Of a stretch of DNA of 20,209 nt, positions 6,737-15,866 are shown one piece after another. Every line of letters begins with the position of its first letter. Within the stretch, counting starts at the first letter, position 1. The stretch spans positions 1 to 20,209 of the forward strand of contig JAIDXA010000275.1 in assembly GCA_029058705.1 (NCBI GenBank), given 5' to 3'. The position numbers were made by a program, and so were the translations under genes. The notes beneath the pieces are model-generated. The model was given only the letters and a program-made list of their open reading frames with translations. It was not told the DNA's origin and did no database searches. This DNA comes from Paramuribaculum sp. Lineage in GTDB: Bacteria > Bacteroidota > Bacteroidia > Bacteroidales > Muribaculaceae.

Positions 6737-9700
6737 TTAGAATGACACATCAAGACCGAACATATAAGTTTTTGGCCACGGATAGAACGCATTGTTGCGC
6801 TCATTCGTATCGCGGTTGAAAGCTGCTTCCGGATCTATATATTTCGTATTCTTTTTCAAGGGCGACCAGTAGCAGAGATTTTCACCGGTAAAATAGACCC
6901 GCACCTTGTCGATATAAGCCTTTTTTGTCCACTTCGACGGAAGAGTATAACCGACCGTAAAGTTCTTGAAACGCAGATAACGCATGTTCTGGATATAGCG
7001 GCTATTGACATTCTTAAGGTTATATGACGTCGACGCATACGCGACAGGACGGGGGAAATAGCTGTCTGGATTCTCCTCCGACCAGATCTTGTCGCGGAAA
7101 TCTGTCGGCAGAAAAGTCATATAGGGATATCCGTAAGCTCCCCAGAAACTCATCACCTGACCGTGGGGATACCAGTAATGGTTGCCTGTTCCCTGGAAAA
7201 ATGCAGAGACATCGAAACCGAAATATCGGAATGACGCGGTGATTCCGTAAGAAAGCGTCGGCAACGAGTTTCCGAGAACCTTCAGGTCACCGTGGTTGGC
7301 CACTGAGTTGACCGGGACCGCCGACCAGATCCGCTTGCCCGTTTCCGGATCGATCGCATTCAAGGCATCGTTATAGCCGGGATCACCGGAAACCAGATAG
7401 TTGCCGTGTCCGTCTGTAATCATCGTCGTATTGCCATTGTTGACAGCTCCATCGCCATTGACATCGACAAATCTGACATCACCCGCCTGATAACCGCCGG
7501 GCAAACCATTGGTCACATAGGTGAGATCGACACGGTTCTTATATTCGTTGGCCTCCTCATCGGTCTGGAAAAGACCATCGATGGTATATCCCCAGATCTC
7601 TCCGACGCGCATTCCCTCGTAGTAATCCGAAAGGAGCTGGCCTGTATTGTTCTTGTATTTGGTGATTTTGCTGTCATAATCCGAAAGATTGAATCCCAGA
7701 CTATAGGAGAACGGACTTCCGAAAAGCATGAACGAGTCGTTCCAGTTGACGGAAATCTCATAGCCTTTCGTACGCATGTCGGCATTGTTCATCTGAGGAA
7801 CACTTGCGCCATACACCGCCGGAAGCTTCACTCCTGCGGTCAGCATATCCTTGGTGTCACGCACGTAAACGTCTCCCGTAAATGAAAGGCGGTTGTTCAG
7901 CAGGCTGAAATCAAGACCGACATCCCACTGGTTCGCTTTCTCCCATGTAAGATCCGACGCAATCGGCGCGCCCAGCGAAGAATACTTCCCGGGGACAGTT
8001 GTGTCGCCAAACGAAAATGACGCGAAATTATATGATGTGATCAAGCGGAGATATGTATAGTAGCTGCTGACGTTCTGGTTTCCGAGACTTCCGTACGACG
8101 CACGGATCTTCGTGTTCGAAACGACATCGCGCAGCCCCTCAAAAAATGACTCTTCAGAAATGCGCCATCCGACCGAGCCCGATGGGAACCAGCCCCAGCG
8201 ATTGCCACGCGCAAAACGCGACGAACCATCATATCGTCCGGATATTTCAACAAGATATTTACCTTTATAGTCATAGTTGACACGTCCGAAAATGCCTTGA
8301 AGAACATACTCATTCTGACCGCCGGTCACAGAAGTGACAATCTGCCCCTCTGAATTGGTGCCGACAAGATTCAGGTCGTCCAGATCAGGAGTGATGAGAT
8401 TCTGTCCTGTAGCTCCGACAGCCTTGTAATTGCGGGTTTCGTAATTGTAACCAGCCATGACAGTGAGATTGTGCGACTCCTTGAACGTATCCGTATATGT
8501 CGCATACGCATTGGCCGAATAATAGTTGGTCGTCCCCACGGATTCCTTCAGGGCATTCAGGCCCGCGCCTGAGACATAGCTGCCCATAGGGCCGTCAGGC
8601 ACCTCTCTGTAGTAAATATTGTTCGTGCGGTTCGTATTGCGCGTCTGATAAAGACGATAGGTGAAGTCTCCTACAATTGTCAGCTGCTTGATCGGGTTGA
8701 TCGTCAGGCGGGTAGTGGTAGTGAAATCAGTCTTGCGGTTGGTGTTGCGATGACTGCCTTCTCCCAGAAAGATATGGCGTCCGTTGGCAACCTTGTAATC
8801 AGTGTACGGGGTGGAGTAGATCCATGTCCCGTCGGGATTCTTCATAGGGAAACACGCCAGTCCGTGACGTGCCGAATAGGCAAACGTATCCTCTACCGAA
8901 CCATTCCCCTGAAACTCGTAGGTCGATCCGTAGAAAGCGGTATTATTCGACAGAGTCGCCCACTTGTTGATAGCGAAATCCACCTTGGAACGGATATTAT
9001 AACGTTTGTATTCATCAGGATTCTGCTTCAATACACCTTCGCGGAAATCAAGCCCGCCTGAAAGAAAATACTTGTATTTATCCTTCCCTCCTGAAAATGA
9101 GATATTATGCTGCTGGGTCGGGTGAGATTCACGGTAAAGCATATGATACCAGTCGTAATTGCCGTAGTAATACCACTGGCGCTTTCCGTTGCGTGTCTCC
9201 TCGACAACCCACGGACGGTCGGGATGTTCAGTCTTGTCATTGACCCTGGCAAGCAGCTGCTGCATGTCATAGTCGCTGTAGTTGATGTAATTCGTATTGC
9301 TGTTACCCTGCCAGAACTGGTTGACATTCACAACCGACCAATAGCCCTGGGTGACGAAATCGGTAGACGTCGTCGCCGACTCCCATCCGACACGTCCGTT
9401 ATAGCGTACGGTCGATTTCCCATCTTTCCCCTGACCCGACTTTGTGGTCACAAGAATAACACCGAAAGCCGCTCTGGCTCCGTAGACGGCCGCCGCCGAA
9501 GCATCCTTGATGACCGAGACCGACTCGACATCATTTGGATTGACCGAGTCTATATCGCCTATCGCGCCATCGATGAGGACAAGAGGTCCGGCATTGTTGA
9601 TCGACTCCTTTCCCCTGATATTGATCGTGGCACTCTGACCGGGAACACCCGACGATGTCGTGATGTTAAGACCGGCAACCGAACCCTGAAGCATATTGCT

Positions 9701-10123
9701 CACCGACGAAACAGGGCGGCTTTCAAGCTTCGATCCGTCAATACTTGCAACCGCGCCCGTCAGGTTGACCTTCTTCTGAGTGCCATAGCCTATGACCACC
9801 GTCTCTTCAAGCAAAACGGAATTTTCCTGCATGACAACATCAACCTGAGTCTGACCGGGGGATACGGTTACTTTATGCGTGTCAAATCCGATGTAGGTAA
9901 ATGTCAGCACAGTCGGCTTGGCAGGAATTTTCAATGAAAACTTCCCGTCGATATCAGTTTGACAGCCGATCGCAGTGCCCTTGATCTGGACTGACACCCC
10001 GACCAGTGGTTCATCTGAGGTGTCGACCACTATGCCTGACACGACCCTATCCTGGGCTGATAGCCCCAAAACACATGTCAAAAGCATGAACAACGTCAGA
10101 AAGACGACTCTTACTCGTTTCAT
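6737..10123 (-). CDS. SusC/RagA-family TonB-dependent outer-membrane transporter
   Basis: The protein has 1128 residues. A signal peptide (MKRVRVVFLTLFMLLTCVLG, then LSAQ) is followed at about 27-110 by the CarboxypepD_reg-like domain (VVSGIVVDTSDEPLVGVSVQ), and then by LEETVVIGYGTQKKVNLTGA, the TonB-box/plug junction. The plug at about 115-235 has NMLQGSVAGLNI, the INIRG motif, PLVLIDG and SVIKDASAAAVYGARAAFGV. The rest is a 22-strand type barrel with many aromatic strands, ending in the terminal aromatic signature FGLDVSF. There is no STN domain, so it is unlikely to signal to an anti-sigma factor. It imports oligosaccharide with SusD using TonB energy. The gene follows the phosphoesterase by 96 bases. 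Confidence 0.96.
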   Translation of the reverse strand: MKRVRVVFLTLFMLLTCVLGLSAQDRVVSGIVVDTSDEPLVGVSVQIKGTAIGCQTDIDGKFSLKIPAKPTVLTFTYIGFDTHKVTVSPGQTQVDVVMQENSVLLEETVVIGYGTQKKVNLTGAVASIDGSKLESRPVSSVSNMLQGSVAGLNITTSSGVPGQSATINIRGKESINNAGPLVLIDGAIGDIDSVNPNDVESVSVIKDASAAAVYGARAAFGVILVTTKSGQGKDGKSTVRYNGRVGWESATTSTDFVTQGYWSVVNVNQFWQGNSNTNYINYSDYDMQQLLARVNDKTEHPDRPWVVEETRNGKRQWYYYGNYDWYHMLYRESHPTQQHNISFSGGKDKYKYFLSGGLDFREGVLKQNPDEYKRYNIRSKVDFAINKWATLSNNTAFYGSTYEFQGNGSVEDTFAYSARHGLACFPMKNPDGTWIYSTPYTDYKVANGRHIFLGEGSHRNTNRKTDFTTTTRLTINPIKQLTIVGDFTYRLYQTRNTNRTNNIYYREVPDGPMGSYVSGAGLNALKESVGTTNYYSANAYATYTDTFKESHNLTVMAGYNYETRNYKAVGATGQNLITPDLDDLNLVGTNSEGQIVTSVTGGQNEYVLQGIFGRVNYDYKGKYLVEISGRYDGSSRFARGNRWGWFPSGSVGWRISEESFFEGLRDVVSNTKIRASYGSLGNQNVSSYYTYLRLITSYNFASFSFGDTTVPGKYSSLGAPIASDLTWEKANQWDVGLDFSLLNNRLSFTGDVYVRDTKDMLTAGVKLPAVYGASVPQMNNADMRTKGYEISVNWNDSFMLFGSPFSYSLGFNLSDYDSKITKYKNNTGQLLSDYYEGMRVGEIWGYTIDGLFQTDEEANEYKNRVDLTYVTNGLPGGYQAGDVRFVDVNGDGAVNNGNTTMITDGHGNYLVSGDPGYNDALNAIDPETGKRIWSAVPVNSVANHGDLKVLGNSLPTLSYGITASFRYFGFDVSAFFQGTGNHYWYPHGQVMSFWGAYGYPYMTFLPTDFRDKIWSEENPDSYFPRPVAYASTSYNLKNVNSRYIQNMRYLRFKNFTVGYTLPSKWTKKAYIDKVRVYFTGENLCYWSPLKKNTKYIDPEAAFNRDTNERNNAFYPWPKTYMFGLDVSF

Positions 10124-10219
10124 TATTAATGTTTTTGATGGTTTAAATTATATAATTTCATTAACTCGGAAAAATAACTTCCGCAAAAAACTGATTCGTC
10201 AATTATTGACCATGGAATC

Positions 10220-12178
10220 TCACCATCTGTATGATTCGATATCAAACGGCTTCGGGCGGGCCATATTCTCCACAGAGACATTGCCGAATTCATCCGTCAC
10301 AGTTATGATCAGATCCGTATCGGCATCAGGAGCCTTCACTTTAAAGAAATGATTGAAATTCTGAGTGATGAAATTGGGAGCCGACGTAACCGACGAGCTG
10401 TTGAAACGCTTCACCGACATGGCTGCAATATGAAGTGGATCATAAGCCATTACAGGCGTAACCGTCAGGCTCTGACCCTTGTCGGTCACTACAGAGATTG
10501 TCCAGTCGGCATTATAATTCCACACATTCAGAAGAACCTCATTGTTCTGTGTGCCGGGATAAGCCACGCAATAGCGCTGGAACGACAGCACCGCAGAAGT
10601 CGAAGTGGCAGGAAGTTCCGGGACATCCGACATCGAAAACTTCACATTATTGAGGTCGTATGACCGGAACTGCACAGATTCATCCAGGCCGCACCCCTTA
10701 TACCTGTAGGAAAACTTCTTTCCCTTGAAATCCCAGACAGCATATCCGGCAGGCGTACCGTCAGGAGCCATCAGGCATCCGGGTGTGAGATAGCCTGACC
10801 ACCACCAGTCGCCACATACAGCACCTACATTATGTTCCTGAACCTTTGCGCCTCCGACAATGTCGTCCGAAGGCAAAACATTATAATTCTTATGCGTGTG
10901 ACCCGTCACGAACTGAACATCATATCCGTCAACCACACCGAGAAGCTGATCCGCATTGACAAGATCCTTTTTAAACCTTGTTGCCGTCAACGGATAATAG
11001 AGCGGAGCGTGCATCATGATCACGACCGGTGTCCCCTTGTCAACATATTCCAGATCACGCGACAGCCATGCCAGCTGTTCCGGAACCACCTGTTCGACAT
11101 AATTGCGGCTTTCCGTTCCGTCGTAGCTGCTGCAATCAATATTATCCAGAACAACATAGTGGACCTGACCGATATTGAACGAATAATAGTTCGGCGAAAT
11201 CACTGATCTGTAGCTGAACTTCGCATCAATATTGTTCGTAGCCTTATAATCATTGTCATGATTCCCGATCGTATGGTAGATTGTCATTCCCGACAAACGC
11301 GAATTGACCGTCGCAACATACTCATCCATCGAGAATTTTCGTGTATACCAATAAATATCCCAGGTCATATCGCCCAACGTGATCCCATAAATCCTGTCCG
11401 ACGGATGCGCGCCGCGGTACTTGTTGATATCGTCTGTTATATTAGTAAACTGATTGATATCATTCGTACGGTCCGCCAGATGCATATCGCCAAGGAAAAC
11501 AACCTTGTAATCATCCTGATTGCCGACCCGGTCGACAACAAAATCGATTCGCTCGGACACTGACGCGCCCAACTTTGTCTGTTGAAAGATCTGCGGCATC
11601 ACACCTTTGGTCTGAGGCTCGTAGCCCGACGGAACCGTGTAGAACACATAGCCCAGTTCTTTTTTCGAATTCATCTGATAGACACCGTCCGCATCTGTCG
11701 TGACAATCTCGAAGCCGTCGGAAACCTGAACCCCCGCAACGCCTTCACCTTCTGAATCCGATATGAAACCATAGACAGTCGCTCCCTCCTCAGGGCTGAT
11801 GATACGCTCGACAACCGTTATGTCAGACTTGCCAAACGACTTCTTGCGCTCGCCTCGTTTTAGATAGACGCGATATTCACCGGATCCCATATGGGCCGGA
11901 AACCTAACACTGAACCGCTCAGGGCTGACCGATGACAACACCCCTTCATAAGAAATGCCACTTGCATTTTCCATCATCACAAGATCGGATATCAACGGGG
12001 ATTTTCCATCTTTGACCGCGAAAACGCAATCGGCATTTTTTGATACAACCATCGAGGCCGGAACCTCGAAATCGACATCCAGTGGAGTCTCCGCCTCTGG
12101 TTCATCGCTGCACGAAAAAAACGCCAGCGGAATAATAGCCAGAAGCAAACTTAATAACGGATACTTGACTTGATTCAT
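10220..12178 (-). CDS. Calcineurin-like metallophosphoesterase lipoprotein, first gene of the SusCD operon
   Basis: The protein has 652 residues. The signal MNQVKYPLLSLLLAIIPLAF followed by FSCSDEPE gives a lipid-anchored Cys23. Residues 30-125 form a beta-rich domain. Residues about 128-190 are a carboxypeptidase-regulatory-like domain (VYGFISDSEGEGVAGVQVSD), as found at the N-terminus of Bacteroidota metallophosphoesterases (MetallophosN type). The catalytic domain has the full set of metal ligands: GDMH (Asp231, His233), LGDMTWD (Asp270), GNHD (Asn306, His307), H390 in IMMHAP, and GHTH (His427, His429). Residues from about 455 on form a C-terminal beta domain (MetallophosC type). The enzyme probably hydrolyses phosphomono- or diesters outside the cytoplasm. 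Its place ahead of susC suggests action on a phosphate-decorated glycan, which is inference. A promoter lies about 170 bases upstream. Confidence 0.9.
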   Translation of the reverse strand: MNQVKYPLLSLLLAIIPLAFFSCSDEPEAETPLDVDFEVPASMVVSKNADCVFAVKDGKSPLISDLVMMENASGISYEGVLSSVSPERFSVRFPAHMGSGEYRVYLKRGERKKSFGKSDITVVERIISPEEGATVYGFISDSEGEGVAGVQVSDGFEIVTTDADGVYQMNSKKELGYVFYTVPSGYEPQTKGVMPQIFQQTKLGASVSERIDFVVDRVGNQDDYKVVFLGDMHLADRTNDINQFTNITDDINKYRGAHPSDRIYGITLGDMTWDIYWYTRKFSMDEYVATVNSRLSGMTIYHTIGNHDNDYKATNNIDAKFSYRSVISPNYYSFNIGQVHYVVLDNIDCSSYDGTESRNYVEQVVPEQLAWLSRDLEYVDKGTPVVIMMHAPLYYPLTATRFKKDLVNADQLLGVVDGYDVQFVTGHTHKNYNVLPSDDIVGGAKVQEHNVGAVCGDWWWSGYLTPGCLMAPDGTPAGYAVWDFKGKKFSYRYKGCGLDESVQFRSYDLNNVKFSMSDVPELPATSTSAVLSFQRYCVAYPGTQNNEVLLNVWNYNADWTISVVTDKGQSLTVTPVMAYDPLHIAAMSVKRFNSSSVTSAPNFITQNFNHFFKVKAPDADTDLIITVTDEFGNVSVENMARPKPFDIESYRW

Positions 12179-12349
12179 GGAAGCTGAAATGTTAGTTATT
12201 TTAAGGTTTTTTCAATTCTTTCATCTCTCGACATATTTTAAACGCCAGCAAAAAACAAACCGTTAATTCATCTGCATAACATTTAAAAAAACCAAAGAAA
12301 TAAAATTCAATTCAATTCAATTTTTAGTATTTTTGTTTATTATCATTCG

Positions 12350-12382
12350 CAAAGTTAATTTATTTTATTTGAAAAATCCAAA
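12350..12382 (-). promoter_or_regulatory. Promoter of the phosphoesterase-susC-susD-BACON operon
   Basis: On the minus strand, TTTG (12382-12379), 21 bases, then TAACTTTG (12357-12350), a strong match to the Bacteroidota consensus. Transcription would start near 12343, about 165 bases before the ATG at 12178. Confidence 0.72.
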
Positions 12383-12623
12383 TTTTCACTTTGTAAAAGC
12401 AAAAAAAATCTTTCGTTTTAGGCCAATTATCCTCACTTTCAACTTCACATTAGAAGCAATTGCATTTCGATTCGAAACAACAAGACTACAAAATCAACCA
12501 TTACAAAACTAATATTCAGCACATTACAACAAACAACACCCCACATCACCCCAATCCAACACGCCTTGACAAAGACATCATGTATTTTTTATGTTAATTT
12601 TAATTCATTTTTTTCAGCCTTCT

Positions 12624-12655
12624 GTTGTAAAAAAACTCATTAATCATTATCTTTG
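12624..12655 (+). promoter_or_regulatory. Promoter of the GH92 gene
   Basis: GTTG (12624-12627, one base off TTTG), 20 bases, then TATCTTTG (12648-12655). The -7 box lies across the first codons of the longest possible reading frame (TTG at 12653), which argues for the ATG at 12755. Confidence 0.65.
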
Positions 12656-12754
12656 TATATACTGAAAATCAGTCGTCACGACACCTGTTGGCAACCGCCG
12701 GATGCAAAACCGACACAAAACAAAACAATCACAGCAAAACGAACAGACATAAAG

Positions 12755-15013
12755 ATGAAACAATCCGCCTCAACAGCTACGCTCGCAACACTTGCGGCTG
12801 CGGCCATCATCACCTCCTGCTCGGCAGGCTCACAAACCCAGAATGATGACTACGCATCAAAAGTAAACCCCTTCATCGGTACTGATTTTACCGGAAACAC
12901 ATACCCAGGCGCCCAGGCCCCTTTCGGAATGGTACAGCTAAGCCCCGACAACGGACTTCCCGGATGGGATCGAATCGCAGGATACTTCTACCCCGACAGC
13001 ACAATTGCCGGATTCAGCCACACCCACCTCTGCGGCACCGGAGCCGGCGACCTGTATGACATATCATTCATGCCGGTAACCGTTCCATGGAAAGAAGCGC
13101 CGCAACCGCTCGGAATTCACTCCCGGTTCCGTCATGAAACAGAAGAAGCCGAAGCCGGATATTATAAGGTTACCCTCGACGACTATGGAATCGATGTTGA
13201 ACTGACCGCCACTGAACGGACGGGAATCCAGCGCTACACATTCCCCGGTGGCGAGGCTGCCGTCATACTAAATCTCGCCAAAGCAATGAACTGGGACGCA
13301 ACAACCGACTCACGCATCTCGGTCATCGATTCCGTGACCATCGAAGGCTACAGATTCTCCAACGGATGGGCCCGCGACCAGAGGGTATTCTTCCGCAGCC
13401 GTTTCTCCCGCCCCTGGAAATCTGTCAGAATCGACACCACCGCCATCATCGACAGTGAGACAGACAAACCGACAGGCGCAACCGGAACCATCGCGACATT
13501 CTACTTCGACACCCGAAAAGGCGAGCAGATAACCGTGGCGACCGCAATTTCCGGAGTATCCGAACAGGGGGCGGCCCTCAACCTCCAGACCGAAGCCCCT
13601 GAAAACGACTTCGACAAATACCGCAACTCAACCCGCAACAACTGGAACTCCCAGCTTGGAAAAATCGAAGTGACCGGCAACAACACAGACGACATAGTCA
13701 ACTTCTACACCGCCCTCTACCATTCAATGATCGCTCCGACCATATTCAGCGACGTCGACGGCGGCTACCGCGGACCCGACGGCAAAAACCACAAAACCGA
13801 CGGATGGGAAAACTACTCGACCTTCTCACTCTGGGACACATACCGCGCCGCTCATCCGCTCTTCACCATCACCGAACCCGAGCGCACAAACGACATGATC
13901 AAATCGTTCATGGCTTTCTATGAGCAGAACGGACGTCTCCCGGTCTGGAATTTCCAGGGCGTCGAAACCGACATGATGCTCGGCTACCACGCGGTCCCCG
14001 TGATCGTCGACGCATATCTCAAAGGCATCGGAGATTTCGATCCGGAAAAAGCGCTCGAAGCATGTGTAGCAACCGCAAACATCGACAACTACCGCGGAAT
14101 CGGACTCTACAAGAAACTCGGCTATGTCCCCTACGACGTCGTCGACCCGTACAATTCCGAAAACTGGTCGCTTTCACGCTCACTCGAATACGCATTCGAC
14201 GACTACTGCATTGCCCGCATGGCCGAAAAAATGGGCAAAAAAGAAATCGCCGATCAATTCTACAAACGGGCGGCCAACTACCGCAACCACTACAACCCAG
14301 CCTACGGATTCATGGTGCCCCGCGATTCCGACGGAAACTGGCAACCCGGATTCAACCCCGACGAATACACCGCCCACATCTCCGAAAGCAACGCCTGGCA
14401 CTACCTCTGGTCCGTCCAGCACGACATCCCCGGACTCATCGACCTTATGGGAAAAGACCGCTTCACAGCCAAACTCGACAGCATGTTCACATACGAACCG
14501 GCCGACCGTGAAAAGCTCCCGCTGTTCTCAACCGGAATGATCGGCCAGTATGTCCACGGAAACGAACCCTCCCACCACGTCATCTACCTCTTCAACGCAA
14601 TAGGACAGCCTTGGAAAACAGCCGAATACGCCCGAAAAGTAATGAAAGAGCTCTATCTCAACTCTCCTGCCGGACTTTGCGGAAACGAAGACCTCGGACA
14701 GATGTCGGCCTGGTTTGTGTTCAGTGCAATGGGATTCTATCCTGTCGACCCCGTCAGCGGACGCTACGAAATAGGGACTCCGCTCTTCCCTTCAGTCCGC
14801 ATAAACCTCGACAACGGGAAAACATTCACCGTAAACGCCCCCGGCGTATCCGACAAAAACATATATATTAAAGGTGTAAAAGTCAACGGCCAACCATACA
14901 GCCACAGCTACATAACCCACGACATGATCACCTCTGGAGCGACAATAGACTTCGAAATGACCGATGAACCAGGCCATATATGGTACACCACCGGACAGGC
15001 AAACGACAAATGA
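12755..15013 (+). CDS. GH92 alpha-mannosidase-like surface or periplasmic lipoprotein
   Basis: From the ATG at 12755 the protein has 752 residues; an in-frame TTG at 12653 would overlap the promoter, so it was not used. The signal MKQSASTATLATLAAAAIIT followed by SCSAG has a lipobox with Cys22. GH92 hallmarks run through it: VNPFIGTDFTGNTYPGAQAP (37-56), HTHLCGTGAGDLYD (89-102), FSLWDTYRAAHPLF (357-370), GNEPSHH (602-608) and GNEDLGQMSAWFVFSAMGFY (643-662). Glu544 in SESNAWHY is the likely general acid, and Asp646 and nearby acids the likely base region; both are by recalled family comparison. GH92 enzymes are Ca2+-dependent, inverting exo-alpha-mannosidases. The linkage cleaved cannot be told. 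The gene is divergent from the SusCD operon and probably co-regulated with it. Confidence 0.95.
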   Translation: MKQSASTATLATLAAAAIITSCSAGSQTQNDDYASKVNPFIGTDFTGNTYPGAQAPFGMVQLSPDNGLPGWDRIAGYFYPDSTIAGFSHTHLCGTGAGDLYDISFMPVTVPWKEAPQPLGIHSRFRHETEEAEAGYYKVTLDDYGIDVELTATERTGIQRYTFPGGEAAVILNLAKAMNWDATTDSRISVIDSVTIEGYRFSNGWARDQRVFFRSRFSRPWKSVRIDTTAIIDSETDKPTGATGTIATFYFDTRKGEQITVATAISGVSEQGAALNLQTEAPENDFDKYRNSTRNNWNSQLGKIEVTGNNTDDIVNFYTALYHSMIAPTIFSDVDGGYRGPDGKNHKTDGWENYSTFSLWDTYRAAHPLFTITEPERTNDMIKSFMAFYEQNGRLPVWNFQGVETDMMLGYHAVPVIVDAYLKGIGDFDPEKALEACVATANIDNYRGIGLYKKLGYVPYDVVDPYNSENWSLSRSLEYAFDDYCIARMAEKMGKKEIADQFYKRAANYRNHYNPAYGFMVPRDSDGNWQPGFNPDEYTAHISESNAWHYLWSVQHDIPGLIDLMGKDRFTAKLDSMFTYEPADREKLPLFSTGMIGQYVHGNEPSHHVIYLFNAIGQPWKTAEYARKVMKELYLNSPAGLCGNEDLGQMSAWFVFSAMGFYPVDPVSGRYEIGTPLFPSVRINLDNGKTFTVNAPGVSDKNIYIKGVKVNGQPYSHSYITHDMITSGATIDFEMTDEPGHIWYTTGQANDK

Positions 15014-15018
15014 CAGAT

Positions 15019-15049
15019 TTTGCCGGTTCAGCTTTTTTTCGTAACTTTG
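15019..15049 (+). promoter_or_regulatory. Promoter of clpP-clpX
   Basis: TTTG (15019-15022), 19 bases, TAACTTTG (15042-15049): a near-ideal Bacteroidota promoter. It starts 6 bases after the GH92 stop codon, so clpP need not depend on GH92 transcription. The leader to the ATG at 15165 would be about 110 bases. Confidence 0.82.
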
Positions 15050-15164
15050 GATAAGAAACCGGCTGCAGACCCGCTGAGCGCAACCATCGCCGGCATCATC
15101 CGGACACCGGCGGAATCTGCAACCGTCCAACTATTCTCTAATTGAATTTCCACTAATTTTCATA

Positions 15165-15854
15165 ATGAACAACGACTTTAGAAACTTTGCCGTAAAACAC
15201 CTCGGAATGAACGGCCTTTCGCTTGACAACTACACTGCAGCCATAAACTCTACAGCGATACGATCAAGCTACATAAACCCCACCATCATCGAAGAGCGCC
15301 AGCTCAACGTCGCGCAGATGGACGTTTTCTCACGTCTTATGATGGACCGCGTGATATTCCTCGGAACCGACGTCAACGACTACACCGCAAACGTAATCCA
15401 GGCCCAGCTCCTCTATCTTGACTCGACAGATCCCGGAAAAGACGTAAGCATCTACATAAACTCTCCCGGTGGCTCCGTCTATGCCGGACTCGGCATCTAC
15501 GACACCATGCAGTATATCTCCAGCGACGTCGCCACGATCTGCACCGGAATGGCAGCATCAATGGCCGCGGTTCTCCTCGTTTCCGGAACAAAAGGCAAAC
15601 GCTTCGCCCTACGCCACTCCCGCGTCATGATCCACCAGCCGATGGGTGGCGCACAAGGACAGGCAAGCGACATCGAAATCACTGCCCGCGAAATCCAGAA
15701 ACTCAAGAAAGAACTCTACACTATAATATCCGACCACTCCGGACAGCCATTCGACAAAGTCGAGCGGGACAGCGACCGCGACTACTGGATGACATCGGAA
15801 GAAGCTAAGAACTACGGAATGATCGACGACGTCCTCATCCGAGCCAAACACTAA
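15165..15854 (+). CDS. clpP: ATP-dependent Clp protease proteolytic subunit
   Basis: The protein has 229 residues. It is the barrel-forming serine peptidase that degrades proteins unfolded by ClpX in the cytoplasm. The catalytic triad is visible: Ser132 in GMAASMA, His157 in MIHQP, and Asp206 in VERDSDRDYWM. The fold signatures YINSPGGSVYAGLGIYDTMQ and GGAQGQASDIEI are intact. The N-terminal extension of about 30-35 residues compared with E. coli mature ClpP may contain a propeptide. The gene has its own promoter upstream and is followed by clpX after 12 bases, the usual pairing. Trigger factor (tig), often found upstream of clpP in related bacteria, is not here. Confidence 0.97.
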   Translation: MNNDFRNFAVKHLGMNGLSLDNYTAAINSTAIRSSYINPTIIEERQLNVAQMDVFSRLMMDRVIFLGTDVNDYTANVIQAQLLYLDSTDPGKDVSIYINSPGGSVYAGLGIYDTMQYISSDVATICTGMAASMAAVLLVSGTKGKRFALRHSRVMIHQPMGGAQGQASDIEITAREIQKLKKELYTIISDHSGQPFDKVERDSDRDYWMTSEEAKNYGMIDDVLIRAKH

Positions 15855-15866
15855 CCAACCCCAGAC

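Larger units (their letters stand above)
12179..12754. promoter_or_regulatory. Divergent AT-rich control region between phosphoesterase-susCD and GH92
   Basis: This stretch of 576 bases has no gene. It carries one good promoter for each strand (12350-12382 minus, 12624-12655 plus). A run of three ATTCA repeats (12305-12319, plus strand) falls within the minus-strand leader. The leaders would be about 165 bases (minus) and about 95 bases (plus). The plus leader has short adjoining inverted repeats, ACTGA-AAA-TCAGT at 12661-12673 and GTCG-TCA-CGAC at 12672-12682. No operator of a known family was recognised. Confidence 0.6.

Noticed and set aside
7406..7885. A 159-codon plus-strand reading frame opposite susC
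   Set aside because: Antisense shadow of the barrel region; its composition mirrors the susC codons and no start signals are seen.
9107..9937. A 276-codon plus-strand reading frame opposite susC
   Set aside because: It lies entirely antisense to a certain gene, is rich in Arg/Ile/Val as expected for a shadow frame, and has no domain or promoter.
10167..10183. A CGGAA/TTCCG hairpin between the phosphoesterase and susC
   Set aside because: Only 5 base pairs and no T run after it on the minus strand; too weak to call a terminator.
12301..12325. The ATTCA run as a CRISPR-like array
   Set aside because: The units are 5 bases with no spacers; it is a simple tandem repeat.
12653..12754. A 34-codon upstream extension of the GH92 protein
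   Set aside because: It begins inside the -7 box and would put 34 residues before a complete lipoprotein signal.
14062..14540. Two overlapping frames of about 140 codons inside the GH92 gene
   Set aside because: Both are alternative frames of a gene with clear GH92 motifs, and they have low-complexity Thr/Pro or Arg-rich content.
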